In this document: one piece after another, positions 28,144 through 37,584 of the stretch
How the letters are laid out: every line of letters starts with the position of its first letter
Numbering within the stretch: position 1 is the stretch's first letter
Position numbers and translations under genes: made by a program
NCBI GenBank assembly: GCA_964293475.1
Contig: CAXYYJ010000007.1
Coordinates: forward strand, 41,349-105,348
Direction: 5' to 3'
DNA length: 64,000 nt
DNA from: UBA12170 sp964293475
GTDB lineage: Bacteria; Bacteroidota; Bacteroidia; Bacteroidales; UBA12170
The notes under the pieces: model-generated
Databases searched by the model: none
What the model was told of the DNA's origin: nothing
The model's input: the letters and a program-made list of their open reading frames with translations, nothing else

Positions 28144-29794
28144 CTGTACCTGTCAAAATTTTTATTCTAATACCAAATTGAGAACCAATAATCATCCATC
28201 GATTTTTCTCCGGTCCTTGATTATAAGCAGTTTGATTGATATAGTATTTAACATTGGGCCTGATAAAAAAGCTCATATTCCGATAATAATAATTGACACC
28301 CACCTGTCCTAATGCGTAAAAATGGAGCTTTGGTTCAATATGGGCTGTGCTAAAATCCATAATTTCACCCGAAGTTGAATAGGTGATGCCTTGGGCACTT
28401 AGTAAAATACCAACTCCCAAACCTGCCGATGCTTCAATGCTCCAGCTTCTCTCCGGTTTATGGTATTCATAACCCAGCTGAAAGGGAATGTCAAGGTATT
28501 GAAAGTTACTCACCACACTTCGCTCATTTGTCCTTCTGATCCAGTGTTCAATATAGGTTGAATCCACCTCCAGAATGGTGTCGATATTTGGCGGATTGAC
28601 ATAAATATCAAATTGAAGTGTATCGACCTGCCAGTAATTTTGTGCATAATCAATGTAATTCTGTTGAAAGAGAAATTCTTTTTTCTGTTTCAGATTCAGG
28701 TAGTTCAGACCCAGTTGAAAAAACCAGGGGCTTTTTTTCTTTTGTACTCTCAACTCTGCCCCCGCTTGCCAGCTCACCAACTGTTGATACCCAATTTCGT
28801 GATATTCAACAGAGTCGTTTTCAAAATTTTCAGCGGTTGTTTGCCAGGCCACCAAGGGCATAATATGGAACCCTGTTGTTATCTGGTGATTTGGAAAATA
28901 GAGCCAGGGTCGGGTTTTCATGGGGGAAGGTGTCAAAGTGATGCTATCCTTTGATAACAAAGGAGTTAAATCATTAGAATTTGGCAATACGAGCTCCTTA
29001 TCTTTAGGTTCCACAGAATCTATTTCAGCCAATGGAGTTGCATTTGCATCGATAGATTTCGACTTGTTCCCGGCACTATTTTTCTTAACCGTGGTAGATT
29101 TTATTTTTGGTTCCTTCGTTAGAATAGTCTTTGGTTTTTCGGGGGTGATAGCTTTCAGAAATTCTTGAGTTACCAAAGTTGAATCAGAAGGAATCTCATC
29201 TGTTAATTCCGCCCAGGAATAAACGGATAGACTATCGGCTTCCAATGAATCAATCCAGAATTGTGGATTTAGCTGCAGCGTTTTTTGAAGAAGCGATGAG
29301 CGGGATGATGGTCTGGCAGTATTTCCTGTTTCTATAGTCGTTTGGGTCTTTGAATCAGATGTTTCGGTGATATTCATTGTGATAACCGATGTTGCGGTTC
29401 CAACCACTGTGATGGTGGCAGCGGTTTGGATAATCCCAAAAGACTTGGCAATCAAACCAATCTTTACAATGGATGTTTTTACAATGGGTGCTAAAATCCC
29501 AGTGGATTGAGATAGAATTCCAGCCTGGCTTGTGGTGCCAATAACTGCGGTTTTAACACCTACGGTAGCCGAAGCAACAGTGCCTTTAGCGCCTGCCAAT
29601 CCCGATGCTACCTCGGTGGCTGTGCCTGCGGAAGAAACGGTTCCGCTGCCTGCTATTTCTGCTGCAGCCCCCAGCAAACCGGCGCCTACACCAATCATGG
29701 CCGCCATTTTCTCTTCCAGATTCTTGTCGGATTTGGCTTTATAGTCGTTAAATTCCTCTCTGAAAATCTGGTCAATATCTTTTCTCTCAGACAT
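28127..29794 (-). CDS. Putative dual-membrane-spanning anti-sigma factor with outer-membrane barrel
   Basis: This 555-residue protein starts with a charged, helical cytoplasmic segment without a signal peptide (residues 1-35). An Ala/Gly/Val/Ser-rich stretch follows, with a hydrophobic segment at about 110-150. Next comes a Ser/Thr/Lys-rich linker (150-300) that could cross the periplasm. The C-terminal part (about 300-555) has alternating amphipathic beta strands (for example HQITTGFHIMPLVAW and WFFQLGLNYLNLK) like an outer-membrane barrel. Its start overlaps the sigma-factor stop by 8 bases, as expected of a cognate anti-sigma factor. The layout recalls dual-membrane-spanning anti-sigma proteins reported in Bacteroides. 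Regulation of sigma is inferred from context and architecture. Confidence 0.7.
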   Translation of the reverse strand: MSERKDIDQIFREEFNDYKAKSDKNLEEKMAAMIGVGAGLLGAAAEIAGSGTVSSAGTATEVASGLAGAKGTVASATVGVKTAVIGTTSQAGILSQSTGILAPIVKTSIVKIGLIAKSFGIIQTAATITVVGTATSVITMNITETSDSKTQTTIETGNTARPSSRSSLLQKTLQLNPQFWIDSLEADSLSVYSWAELTDEIPSDSTLVTQEFLKAITPEKPKTILTKEPKIKSTTVKKNSAGNKSKSIDANATPLAEIDSVEPKDKELVLPNSNDLTPLLSKDSITLTPSPMKTRPWLYFPNHQITTGFHIMPLVAWQTTAENFENDSVEYHEIGYQQLVSWQAGAELRVQKKKSPWFFQLGLNYLNLKQKKEFLFQQNYIDYAQNYWQVDTLQFDIYVNPPNIDTILEVDSTYIEHWIRRTNERSVVSNFQYLDIPFQLGYEYHKPERSWSIEASAGLGVGILLSAQGITYSTSGEIMDFSTAHIEPKLHFYALGQVGVNYYYRNMSFFIRPNVKYYINQTAYNQGPEKNRWMIIGSQFGIRIKILTGTGNPAK

Positions 29795-30323
29795 CGTATC
29801 CTCCTTCCTTTAGCATATCCTGGAGTTTCTTTCGGGCTTTGGCGTACTGAGTTTTCGACGTGCTCTCAGTAATGCCTAATTTCTCCGCAATTTCCTTATG
29901 CTGATAACCTTCTATGGCAAACATATTGAACACAACCCGGTAGCCTAAAGGCAATTGGTCTAAATATTTCATCAGTTCTTCGGCATGTAGTTTATGGTTT
30001 GGTTTTGTAATAGCTTGATTCAATGAGCGATGGTTGATTTCTGTAAAGATTGGGTCGTCCTTGTGTTTGCGGTAATAGTCAATGGATTTGTGAATCACAA
30101 TGGTCTTCATCCAGCCTTCGAACGAGTCGGTCTGATACAAGTCTATTTTTTGAAATATGGTCATAAAGGCATCCATTAACACTTCTTCAGCAATTTCTTT
30201 ACGATAGAGATACCTGATACAGATACCCAAAAATCGTTCATGATAAATTCTAAACAAAGCAAATTGCGCTTGCTTGTCTTGATTCTTGCAGGCTTTAATG
30301 ATATCCGGTAAAGTCCAATCCAT
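29787..30323 (-). CDS. ECF-type RNA polymerase sigma factor
   Basis: This 178-residue protein has the two-domain ECF layout. Sigma-2 lies at about residues 20-90 (including YHERFLGICIRYLYRKEIAEEVLMDAFMTIF in sequence order, then GWMKTIVIHKSIDYYRK for promoter melting), and sigma-4 at about 115-175 (LDQLPLGYRVVFNMFAIEGYQHKEIAEKLG then a recognition helix with ESTSKTQYAKARKKL). It probably directs transcription of its own operon and of the T9SS paralogues, since the same two-box motif precedes all of them. It overlaps the putative anti-sigma gene by 8 bases. The predicted -10 box ends only about 10 bases before the ATG, so the transcript would be nearly leaderless if the boxes are right. Confidence 0.93.
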   Translation of the reverse strand: MDWTLPDIIKACKNQDKQAQFALFRIYHERFLGICIRYLYRKEIAEEVLMDAFMTIFQKIDLYQTDSFEGWMKTIVIHKSIDYYRKHKDDPIFTEINHRSLNQAITKPNHKLHAEELMKYLDQLPLGYRVVFNMFAIEGYQHKEIAEKLGITESTSKTQYAKARKKLQDMLKEGGYDV

Positions 30324-30333
30324 ATTTTAATTA

Positions 30334-30362
30334 GGTAACGAGATAAAAGTTTATGAGGTTGC
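30334..30362 (-). promoter_or_regulatory. Putative autoregulated ECF promoter of the sigma gene
   Basis: On the minus strand GCAACC (30357-30362), 16 bases, then CGTTACC (30334-30340). The flanking sequence through about 30395 and again at 30422-30455 is closely shared with the region upstream of paralogue 2, showing that the promoter was duplicated. Confidence 0.6.
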
Positions 30363-30533
30363 CCGAACAAATAAATATTTTTACGAATATAGTTTTTTCG
30401 AAGGAAATTAAAACTGTAATCAGGATGTATTTTACTGGTAAACCTTGGTTTTATTGTCTGGAACTATAGTTAAGATGATAAGCGGCAGGTTTATTATTCT
30501 CTGTAATTCTCTTTCAGAACTCCCCTAAAATAT

Positions 30534-30559
30534 ACGCCTCCCGTAAAAACAGAAGGCGT
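30534..30559 (-). terminator. Degenerate terminator after T9SS paralogue 2
   Basis: ACGCCTCC and GAAGGCGT form an imperfect stem with one mismatch, clearly related to the terminator near 25960. The following T tract is shorter, so termination may be weaker and read-through toward the sigma-gene promoter is possible. Confidence 0.5.
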
Positions 30560-30627
30560 TTAGTGTTAAAAAAAATCAATTGGATGAGAATTTATGACCA
30601 CTTAAGCATAAGTACACATGGGTATAA

Positions 30628-32652
30628 TTACTTGATAAACTTGCTGTGGTAGGTGGAATCAGTTGTTTTAATTTCGAGAATATACCAGCCCGAATTCAAC
30701 CCGGAAACAGATATGCTCTGATGTTTTTGGGCGGGAAGATTTCCGCTTAGCATCAATTGCCCGGCTGTGTTATAGACGGAGTACTCTGGGTTTGAAGCCA
30801 ATTTAAGCTCAAACGAAATCATATCGCCTGTTACCGGATTGGGATATACCTGTATCATAAGGTTATCCTGGGCAATTTCTTCAATACCAATATATTGATT
30901 GCCAAAACCCAATGGATTAACTAGATAATCCTGTTTAATATTCGATACAAAATCCTGCAGCAGTTCTTTGGAGTCATTATCTGGGGAAGCTGGAGCAGTA
31001 ACATAGGCAATGTCTAAATATTCCACACTTCCGGCTTCGAAGGTAAAAGGACCCATACTGGCCATTCCCCTTTTGTTACCACGATAATTCCCTGCAGTTT
31101 CTTCGGTCCACAAAGCCCCCGGATCTATACCTCCGGTTCCCCAATGGCAGGAGTCGCTATCTCCCGGAAATATAAATCTTGCTGGGAGCAAACTATCTCC
31201 TCCACCGATAGTATGACCATTCCCCCCATAAAGCAAACTTGTTCCGTCTTTCCAATTTCCCTTTAGATAATTGTAAAAATCCGGACTATGAGTTGGCCAG
31301 GATATAGGTAAAAATGGACTACTGATAAAAGTGATAAACCTATTCATTCCATATCTTTCATTGTCATCAACACCATCACCAAAACCAGCACCATTAATGC
31401 TTTCATCGCAATGCCCCAATGGATTATCCAACCCATCCTGATCCATAAAAGGGCCCCCTAATATACATACTGCCTGCGATGGAATATGTTCACCAAAACT
31501 ACCCGGTTCTCCAATTCCATCAATCGGCACCCCATTATAAACATAAAAATTCCCATTTTCCACATGACAACCAACATAATCATCCCAGGCATACCCCAAA
31601 TCCAATTCTGTGAAGATTCCTAAATAGGTGTCGAAATAGTCTGTGGTGCTTTTATTGGAAATCCTGTAACTGTAAAAAATGGTGCTGTTATATGGGCTGT
31701 CACCCCTGGTGTCGTTTATTGCCCAGGCCATACAGTGAATCTCAACTCCCAGGGGCAATCCACCTTGGCTTTCAGTATGAATTAATTGATCGTTGTAAAC
31801 GAAGAAAACTGTTTCATCACCTTTAATAAAAGGATAGTCACCCCTCTCCGGATGATATTCCAAATCCTGATCCACATCCACAAAAGGAGCAATAAATTCA
31901 TCCTGATTCAGCAGCGGGTTGCCATGGGCTGGCCAGCTTTCTATGGCTTCGGGCATGGTATAGGCGGGATCATCATAATAAGCCAAATGATTGATGATTT
32001 CTTCCCGGCTTATTTTCCAGGTCCTTAACCATTGTCCTGCATTTACTGAGTCGGTAGCGGCATTTCCATCTGCACTTAGTGGCCCTGGCCAAAAATCAGC
32101 TCCAACCTGACGATATCTTTCACCTGCAAAATGGAGCTCATCGTCCACTGTTTTTCCCCCAATCCAAAGGCAGGATGAAAATATGGTAGATGTGATGCTG
32201 TCTTTTGGATAAAAAAGCTGAGGCCCTTCAAAACTATTTAAAACATCAAAAAACTGGATATTCATTGGATAGACGGGAGTTCTAATTTGGTTTACATTTA
32301 AAGAATCAATATGCAGATAATTAGGCAATAATCTTATGAATCCGATGGCGGGATAATCCGATTCGAGCTGATAGCGAATATTAATACTTAATGCATGCGC
32401 ATCTGCAACAAAATAGTCATCCATTTTGAAGGTTATCAAAGAATCGTTGAATGAAATTAGATCATAATATTTGAAATCGCTTACTGAGAGAATTTTTATT
32501 TCCATCCCCGATGTATCATAATCATTTAGGATGGGGTTGAAGGTTATGGTTTCTCCAAAACCAACATAAAGGGTGTCGTTAACAGCCACGGGTTGGGCAA
32601 ATATTCCCAAACCTAAGAGGCCAAAAATCAGAAAGAGTAACTGTTTTTTCAT
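30628..32652 (-). CDS. T9SS-exported surface protein, paralogue 2
   Basis: This protein of about 674 residues has the same layout as the protein at 26058-28088: signal peptide 1-19, an N-terminal GFGETITFNPILNDYD module, a large central part with DQDGLDNPLGHCDE, and a type A sorting domain at the C-terminus. The start is the ATG at 32652, because the longer frame starts at TTG. A 477-base stretch (31846-32322) is identical to paralogue 1 while the rest has diverged, especially around 31280-31340 where residues differ and the spacing shifts. Upstream is a copy of the sigma-gene promoter without the sigma gene. Function is unknown, presumably a co-regulated variant surface protein. Confidence 0.85.
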   Translation of the reverse strand: MKKQLLFLIFGLLGLGIFAQPVAVNDTLYVGFGETITFNPILNDYDTSGMEIKILSVSDFKYYDLISFNDSLITFKMDDYFVADAHALSINIRYQLESDYPAIGFIRLLPNYLHIDSLNVNQIRTPVYPMNIQFFDVLNSFEGPQLFYPKDSITSTIFSSCLWIGGKTVDDELHFAGERYRQVGADFWPGPLSADGNAATDSVNAGQWLRTWKISREEIINHLAYYDDPAYTMPEAIESWPAHGNPLLNQDEFIAPFVDVDQDLEYHPERGDYPFIKGDETVFFVYNDQLIHTESQGGLPLGVEIHCMAWAINDTRGDSPYNSTIFYSYRISNKSTTDYFDTYLGIFTELDLGYAWDDYVGCHVENGNFYVYNGVPIDGIGEPGSFGEHIPSQAVCILGGPFMDQDGLDNPLGHCDESINGAGFGDGVDDNERYGMNRFITFISSPFLPISWPTHSPDFYNYLKGNWKDGTSLLYGGNGHTIGGGDSLLPARFIFPGDSDSCHWGTGGIDPGALWTEETAGNYRGNKRGMASMGPFTFEAGSVEYLDIAYVTAPASPDNDSKELLQDFVSNIKQDYLVNPLGFGNQYIGIEEIAQDNLMIQVYPNPVTGDMISFELKLASNPEYSVYNTAGQLMLSGNLPAQKHQSISVSGLNSGWYILEIKTTDSTYHSKFIK

Positions 32653-32667
32653 AATCAAATATAATTA

Positions 32668-32696
32668 GGTAGCGAGTTAAAAGTTTATGAGGTTGC
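32668..32696 (-). promoter_or_regulatory. Putative ECF promoter of T9SS paralogue 2
   Basis: On the minus strand GCAACC (32691-32696), 16 bases, then CGCTACC (32668-32674), 15 bases before the ATG. It is a near copy of the sigma-gene promoter, including the flanking GTTCGGGCAACCTCATAAAC. Confidence 0.6.
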
Positions 32697-32910
32697 CCGA
32701 ACAAATAAATATTTTACGAATATAGTTTTTTTGTATTAAATTTTAACCATATAAAGGATGTATTTTACTGGTAAACCTTGGTTTATTGGTGATTTTTTCT
32801 TTTAACTGACTTTTCGCCACCAACCTAAACGAGATTATTCCAATGTAATCGTTCCTAAATTGCAGTTTGCAACAATTATAAACCATGGCCAACCCCCCAG
32901 AAAAAATAAA

Positions 32911-32918
32911 TACCTTTG
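32911..32918 (+). promoter_or_regulatory. Candidate -7 box for hutI
   Basis: TACCTTTG matches TAnnTTTG and lies 16 bases before the hutI ATG. No convincing -33 element is seen at the usual distance; the TTTG at 32866-32869 is too far. Confidence 0.35.
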
Positions 32919-32934
32919 TAAAAAAATTGCTGTC

Positions 32935-34176
32935 ATGTCCATCCTCATCACCAATATCAAAGAGCTTATTCAGGTGGAAGAAACGCCCCGCACCTGGGTG
33001 GCTGGTAAAGAAATGTCGGAAATCAAAACCATTAAAAACGCCTGGCTTCTCACTCAGGGTGACCGGATTGCCGACTTCGGACCCATGGAAACCATGCCCG
33101 AATCCATTCATGCCGATGAGCTTATAAACGCCTACGGACGAATGGTTTTTCCCGGATTTGTCGATAGCCATACGCATCTGGTATATCCCGCCAGTCGTGA
33201 GATTGAATATATCGACAAAATCAAGGGCTTGTCCTACGAAGAAATAGCCAAAAGAGGCGGGGGAATTTTAAATACAGCTCGTAAAATGGCCGAAGCTTCC
33301 GAAGATTTTCTGGTGGAAGAAGCCATGAAACGGTTGCGAACCATTGCCGCCTATGGAACTGCTGCGGTGGAAATTAAATCGGGTTACGGTCTGAGCACCG
33401 AATCGGAGCTCAAAATGCTCAGAGTCATCAAAAAACTCAAACACGACTGCCCCCTGGAAATCAAATCGAATTTTCTCGGCGCCCATGCCGTTCCTTTGGA
33501 ATTCAAGGGAAATCAGGAGAAATATGTGGATCTTATTGTAAACGAGATGCTTCCCCGCGTGGCCGAAGAACAGTTGGCCGATTTTGTGGATGTGTTCTGC
33601 GATAAAGGATTTTTTACGGTTCACGATACCGAACGCATTCTTTCGGCTGCAGCCCAATACGGCATTCGTCCAAAAATCCACGCCAACGAGCTGGATTATA
33701 GCGGTGGAATTCAGGTAGGAGTGAAGTATAACGCGCTTTCGGTGGATCATTTGGAATATACTGGTGATGCAGAAATCGAAGTGCTCAAAAACTCCCAAAC
33801 CATGCCCACCATTTTGCCTGGCGCGGCTTTCTTTCTCAATATGCCCTATGCCCCGGCCCGTAAAATGATGGATGCCGGTTTGCCCGTGGCTTTGGCCTCC
33901 GATTTTAATCCAGGCTCATCGCCATCGGGAAATATGCAGCTCATCATGTCCATGGGAAGCATTTTATACCGCATGACGCCCGAAGAAGTCATCAACGCTA
34001 CCACCATCAACACGGCCTATGCCATGGGACTAAGTCACGAATTTGGCAGCATTTGCCGCGGAAAACGTGCCAGTTTCTATATCACCAAAGAAATTCCAAC
34101 CTACGAATATATGCCCTATAGCTATGGCGATAACAAAGTTGACCGCGTCATTCTGAACGGGAAAGTTTGGAAATAG
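32935..34176 (+). CDS. hutI: Imidazolonepropionase
   Basis: This 413-residue amidohydrolase converts 4-imidazolone-5-propionate to N-formimino-L-glutamate in histidine degradation. The metal-binding DSHTHLVYP motif follows the MVFPGFVDSH strand near residues 70-80. GGGILNTARK binds substrate, and the KIHANELDYSGG and VDHLEYTG segments hold further ligands, with ASDFNPGSSPSGN near the end. The ATG at 32935 (MSILITNIKEL) is chosen because the longer frame starts at TTG. The other hut genes are not in this window, so the pathway is scattered or lies elsewhere. It converges with the M3 peptidase gene across a shared terminator. Confidence 0.95.
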   Translation: MSILITNIKELIQVEETPRTWVAGKEMSEIKTIKNAWLLTQGDRIADFGPMETMPESIHADELINAYGRMVFPGFVDSHTHLVYPASREIEYIDKIKGLSYEEIAKRGGGILNTARKMAEASEDFLVEEAMKRLRTIAAYGTAAVEIKSGYGLSTESELKMLRVIKKLKHDCPLEIKSNFLGAHAVPLEFKGNQEKYVDLIVNEMLPRVAEEQLADFVDVFCDKGFFTVHDTERILSAAAQYGIRPKIHANELDYSGGIQVGVKYNALSVDHLEYTGDAEIEVLKNSQTMPTILPGAAFFLNMPYAPARKMMDAGLPVALASDFNPGSSPSGNMQLIMSMGSILYRMTPEEVINATTINTAYAMGLSHEFGSICRGKRASFYITKEIPTYEYMPYSYGDNKVDRVILNGKVWK

Positions 34177-34197
34177 AAACCCCCATCAATCAATAAA

Positions 34198-34240
34198 AAA
34201 AGCTGCAAATCAATTTATTATCGATTTGCAGCTTTTGCTT
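34198..34240. terminator. Bidirectional terminator between hutI and the M3 peptidase gene
   Basis: AAAGCTGCAAATC pairs with GATTTGCAGCTTT around an AT-rich loop, with A and T tracts on the two sides, between two converging stop codons. Confidence 0.88.
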
Positions 34241-34256
34241 TTATAGATTTCTTCGA

Positions 34257-36398
34257 TTACAGAAGACCACGTTTTTTCAATAATGGCGTGATGTCGGGCT
34301 GAGCTCCCCTGAAATTGGTGTACATAATCATGGGGTCGTTGGAACCGCCTTTGGAGATGATTTGATCGCGGAAAAGTTTTCCGGTTTCGCGGTCGAAAAG
34401 TCCTTTCTGAACAAAGAGCTCAAAAGCATCGGTATCGAGCACTGCTGCCCAGATATACACATAATAACCCGCTGCATATCCTTCACCATCAAACGAATGG
34501 GAGAAATAGTTGGTTTTGTAACGGGGGATAATGGCATCGATGAGGCCCAAACGATTCATGGCATTGGTTTCGAAATTGCTCAGGTCGATTTCCGAAGCAC
34601 TGGGCGCTGTATGATAATCCATATCGAGAAGGGCAGAAGCCAGATATTCAACAGTCACGAAGCCCTGATTGAATTGAGCGGCCTGCTGAATTTTCTCCAC
34701 CAGTTCCTGGGGAATCACTTCTCCGGTTTCGTAATGAAAGGCATAGAGCTTAAGCATTTCGGGCTGCATGCACCAGTTTTCCATAATTTGCGAAGGAAGC
34801 TCCACAAAATCGCGTTTTACCGAAGTGCCGCTAATGGTTTGATATTTCACCTGACTGAGCAAGCCATGAAGTCCGTGACCAAATTCGTGGAAAAGGGTTT
34901 CAACTTCTTCTATGCTCAGCAGCGAAGGAGTGTTGCCAGTAGGTTTGGTGAAATTACAAACATTCACAATGATAGGTGATACCAAATCGGCTCCACTGCC
35001 CGATTGTTTCCGGTATTCTTCCATCCAGGCGCCGCCTCTTTTCGATGAGCGTGGAAAGAAGTCGAGATAAAGAACACCGATATGTTTTCCGTCTTCTTCG
35101 GTAACTTCATAAGCTTCCACATCGGGATGATATTTGGGCAGGTCGTCTCTTTTTACAAACTTGATGGCATAAAGGCGCGAAGCCAGCTCAAAAGCTCCGT
35201 TTTTTACTTTCTCCAAAGAGAAATAGGGGCGAAGCTGATTCTCGTCTAAGTTGAATTTTTCAGCTCTGAGCTTTTCGGTATAATACCACCAATCCCAGCT
35301 TTTAATTTCGCCTTCAATTCCATCTTTATTCATCAGCGATTGTAGCTCGGCTCCTTCTGCTTTAGCCTTTGCCAATGCGGGTTTCCACAAATCGAGCATC
35401 AGTTTGTAAACATTTTCGGTGGTTTTGGCCATATTGTCCGAAACGGTGAATTCGGCAAAATTAGCGTAGCCCATGAGTCGTGCTTTCTCTTCGCGAAGCA
35501 CTAAAATCTCGTTGATAACGGGCGAAGTATTAAACTTTTCGTTGTTCCCCCGGTTCATCCAGGCGGTATAAAGTTCCTGACGACGGGCGCGGTTTTCGGA
35601 GTATTGAAGGAAAGGAATCCAGCTTGGCTTGTCTAAGGTGAAAGCCCAGCCATTAACGCCTTTTTCCCTGGCTGTTTCTGCGGCTGCCGATTTTATGCCA
35701 TCGGACAATCCGACCAATTCAGCTTCATCGGTAATGTGCATGTAAAACTCGTTATTCTCCTGCATCAGAATATTTCCGAATTTGGGATATAGGGAAGCTA
35801 ATTTCTCGTTGATTTCGCGCAGACGAGCCTTGTCGGCTTCTTTTAACTCGGCACCACCTCTCACAAAACCATTATAAATTTCGTCGAGCAGCGATTGTTG
35901 TTCGGTGGAAAGTTGAGAAGCATTTTCGGTCTCAAGAGCCAGATTCAGCTCTTTTTGCTCGTCGGCAACGGTTTTTACCCGTGCAAAGAGTTTCTCGTTG
36001 AGCATGATATTGTCCTTATGATTGGCCAAACGGGGGGAAATGCTATCGTTGATGGCCATAATGGCATCGCTGGTATGAGCCTCGGTGAGGTTGAAAAACA
36101 CCGCCTGAACACGTCTCAGATATCTTCCGCTTTTATCTAGAGCTTCAATGGTATTGGCAAAAGTTGGTTTTTCGGTATTGTTGACCAAAGCTTCAATTTC
36201 CTGATTTTGAAGTTCAATGCCTTTCTCAAAAGCGGGCATAAAATGTTCGTTTTTAATTTTATCGAAAGGGGGAACGCCAAAGGGGGTGTCCCATTCCACT
36301 AAAAATGGATTGTCGGTCATGGGGGCTTTGTTTGAGTTATTTTCGCAGGCCGATAGGATTGCCATAACAGCCAACAGTAAAAAGCTTATTTTCTTCAT
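34257..36398 (-). CDS. dcp: M3-family peptidyl-dipeptidase, lipoprotein
   Basis: This 713-residue zinc peptidase of the Dcp/thimet family probably cleaves dipeptides from peptide C-termini. Residues 1-18 form a lipoprotein signal with the lipobox LSAC, so it is periplasmic or membrane-anchored. The family N-terminus NPFLVEWDTPFGVPPFDKI follows, then a long helical region. The zinc site is LFHEFGHGLHG (HExxH) with the downstream GFVTVEYLASALLDMD segment. The C-terminal HSFDGEGYAAGYYVYIW segment is conserved in Dcp enzymes. A minus-strand TATTTTTG at 36414-36421 and TTTG at 36439-36442 are plausible promoter boxes, though their spacing of 17 is short. Confidence 0.93.
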   Translation of the reverse strand: MKKISFLLLAVMAILSACENNSNKAPMTDNPFLVEWDTPFGVPPFDKIKNEHFMPAFEKGIELQNQEIEALVNNTEKPTFANTIEALDKSGRYLRRVQAVFFNLTEAHTSDAIMAINDSISPRLANHKDNIMLNEKLFARVKTVADEQKELNLALETENASQLSTEQQSLLDEIYNGFVRGGAELKEADKARLREINEKLASLYPKFGNILMQENNEFYMHITDEAELVGLSDGIKSAAAETAREKGVNGWAFTLDKPSWIPFLQYSENRARRQELYTAWMNRGNNEKFNTSPVINEILVLREEKARLMGYANFAEFTVSDNMAKTTENVYKLMLDLWKPALAKAKAEGAELQSLMNKDGIEGEIKSWDWWYYTEKLRAEKFNLDENQLRPYFSLEKVKNGAFELASRLYAIKFVKRDDLPKYHPDVEAYEVTEEDGKHIGVLYLDFFPRSSKRGGAWMEEYRKQSGSGADLVSPIIVNVCNFTKPTGNTPSLLSIEEVETLFHEFGHGLHGLLSQVKYQTISGTSVKRDFVELPSQIMENWCMQPEMLKLYAFHYETGEVIPQELVEKIQQAAQFNQGFVTVEYLASALLDMDYHTAPSASEIDLSNFETNAMNRLGLIDAIIPRYKTNYFSHSFDGEGYAAGYYVYIWAAVLDTDAFELFVQKGLFDRETGKLFRDQIISKGGSNDPMIMYTNFRGAQPDITPLLKKRGLL

Positions 36399-36996
36399 GA
36401 ATTATTTTTTTTGCAAAAATACGGAATTGAGGCAATGCCAAAATTGCGTACAATCCTGAAAGATGGTGAAGATGGAATGGTTCTATTCAAAAACAGGGTT
36501 TTGAGCGATAAATCAGGCTCGTATCATTTTTCCCGGTTGGTTAATGGGCATGTGCGGGTAGGTTTTTTTGCTCCATTCGTAGAGTTCGTGGGCTTGATTT
36601 GGACTAAGGCGGCAATAGGCTTTGTTGAGTTCTTTAACAAACAGTTGGGTATCGATGGACATGATTCCCAAAATCATTTTACAATAGTGCAACATAATAC
36701 TGTTTTTAGATTCATTAATAATACAGGTCTTTGCCGGTTTTCAGGTCACCGGTTCCCAACCTTTTCACTACTCAATAAACTCAATCGGTGGTTCTTTAGT
36801 GTGACGCACCTTGTTAAGAATATTTAAAGATAAGTCAGATTGAAAACTGAATGCAACTTTTTTAGAAAAAAAACTGGGGAAATTTCTTTCAGGCCAGCGA
36901 AAAAGGTAAAAAATAATTGTGCGGTAAGAAATTATGGGTCGAATGCCATTATATTACGACTTTCAAAAACCCCTGATTCCCATTGATATGTTTGGG
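36399..36996. other. Intergenic region, mostly featureless
   Basis: These 598 bases lie between the M3 peptidase gene start and the end of the small lipoprotein gene. Apart from the peptidase promoter boxes and a weak 49-codon ORF at 36513-36662, I see only AT-rich sequence. The long plus-strand frame across 36411-36827 has unlikely composition and no start signals. Confidence 0.5.
36513..36662 (-). CDS. Possible 49-residue protein
   Basis: A frame from the ATG at 36662 encodes a protein-like peptide (MSIDTQLFVKELNKAY, then LSPNQAHELYEWSKKTYPH). Composition is more natural than in the opposite frame. There is no recognisable family and no clear ribosome binding site, so it may be a relic. 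Confidence 0.3.
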   Translation of the reverse strand: MSIDTQLFVKELNKAYCRLSPNQAHELYEWSKKTYPHMPINQPGKMIRA

Positions 36997-37494
36997 TTAG
37001 TATTTTATGACTTCAAACGGACGGATTTGATGACTTTCAATTAAATCGCCATTATACCATGCTTTAGAAATAGTGGTAGATTTATTGGTTTTTCGCCATT
37101 CTGTAAGAATAGTATCGGTGTCGGAATTGTTTAGTTTCAGATAGGTAATTGTTTGCCCTGTTCTCACCTCATCACCATTAATCCCAAGGCCATCAGTTGT
37201 AGTAAAAACCCTCAATGAATAGGGGTTTGTTTCGGTAATTAAAAATAATCCCCTTGGAAAATCTAAATTCGGATTGTAAACTTCAATTATTTCTCCATTG
37301 ATATCGTTAAATTGCTTGATGCTATCGAAAATGAAATAGTTAGCTGTAGATGAATTAAGCAAATCCAGACCATTGGCATTTTTAATATGAAATTCTAATC
37401 CCACATCTACCACGTAGGAACATTCATTACATTCGTCTTTTGTACAACCAGAAAGCAAGATGGCTATAATTGCAATTAATAAAGTATGTTTCAT
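36997..37494 (-). CDS. Small lipoprotein related to the one encoded at 39707-40150
   Basis: This 165-residue lipoprotein has a signal of about 16 residues ending in the lipobox LSGC and a Cys-rich start (CTKDECNECSY). The body has short beta strands. Its C-terminal part (DTILTEWRKTN, then AWYNGDLIESHQ) aligns by eye with the lipoprotein beside the C10 protease (DTVEYEFKEEGN, then VYYNGQLVKTHDQ), and the N-terminal parts share an NxxGxDL pattern. The two are therefore probable paralogues. The start is the ATG at 37494, as the longer frame begins at TTG. Its function is unknown; the relationship suggests a small immunity-like or inhibitor-like family. Confidence 0.7.
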   Translation of the reverse strand: MKHTLLIAIIAILLSGCTKDECNECSYVVDVGLEFHIKNANGLDLLNSSTANYFIFDSIKQFNDINGEIIEVYNPNLDFPRGLFLITETNPYSLRVFTTTDGLGINGDEVRTGQTITYLKLNNSDTDTILTEWRKTNKSTTISKAWYNGDLIESHQIRPFEVIKY

Positions 37495-37584
37495 AGGGCT
37501 CAATTAATTATTTCTGGCAAATGTATTAAATATATAATTATATTGTATTATAATTTTAATCCAAGCCAAATTTAATATATCTGT

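Noticed and set aside
36411..36827. 138-codon plus-strand frame between the M3 peptidase and the lipoprotein genes
   Set aside because: The composition is poor, no start signal is evident and a more natural frame lies on the other strand.
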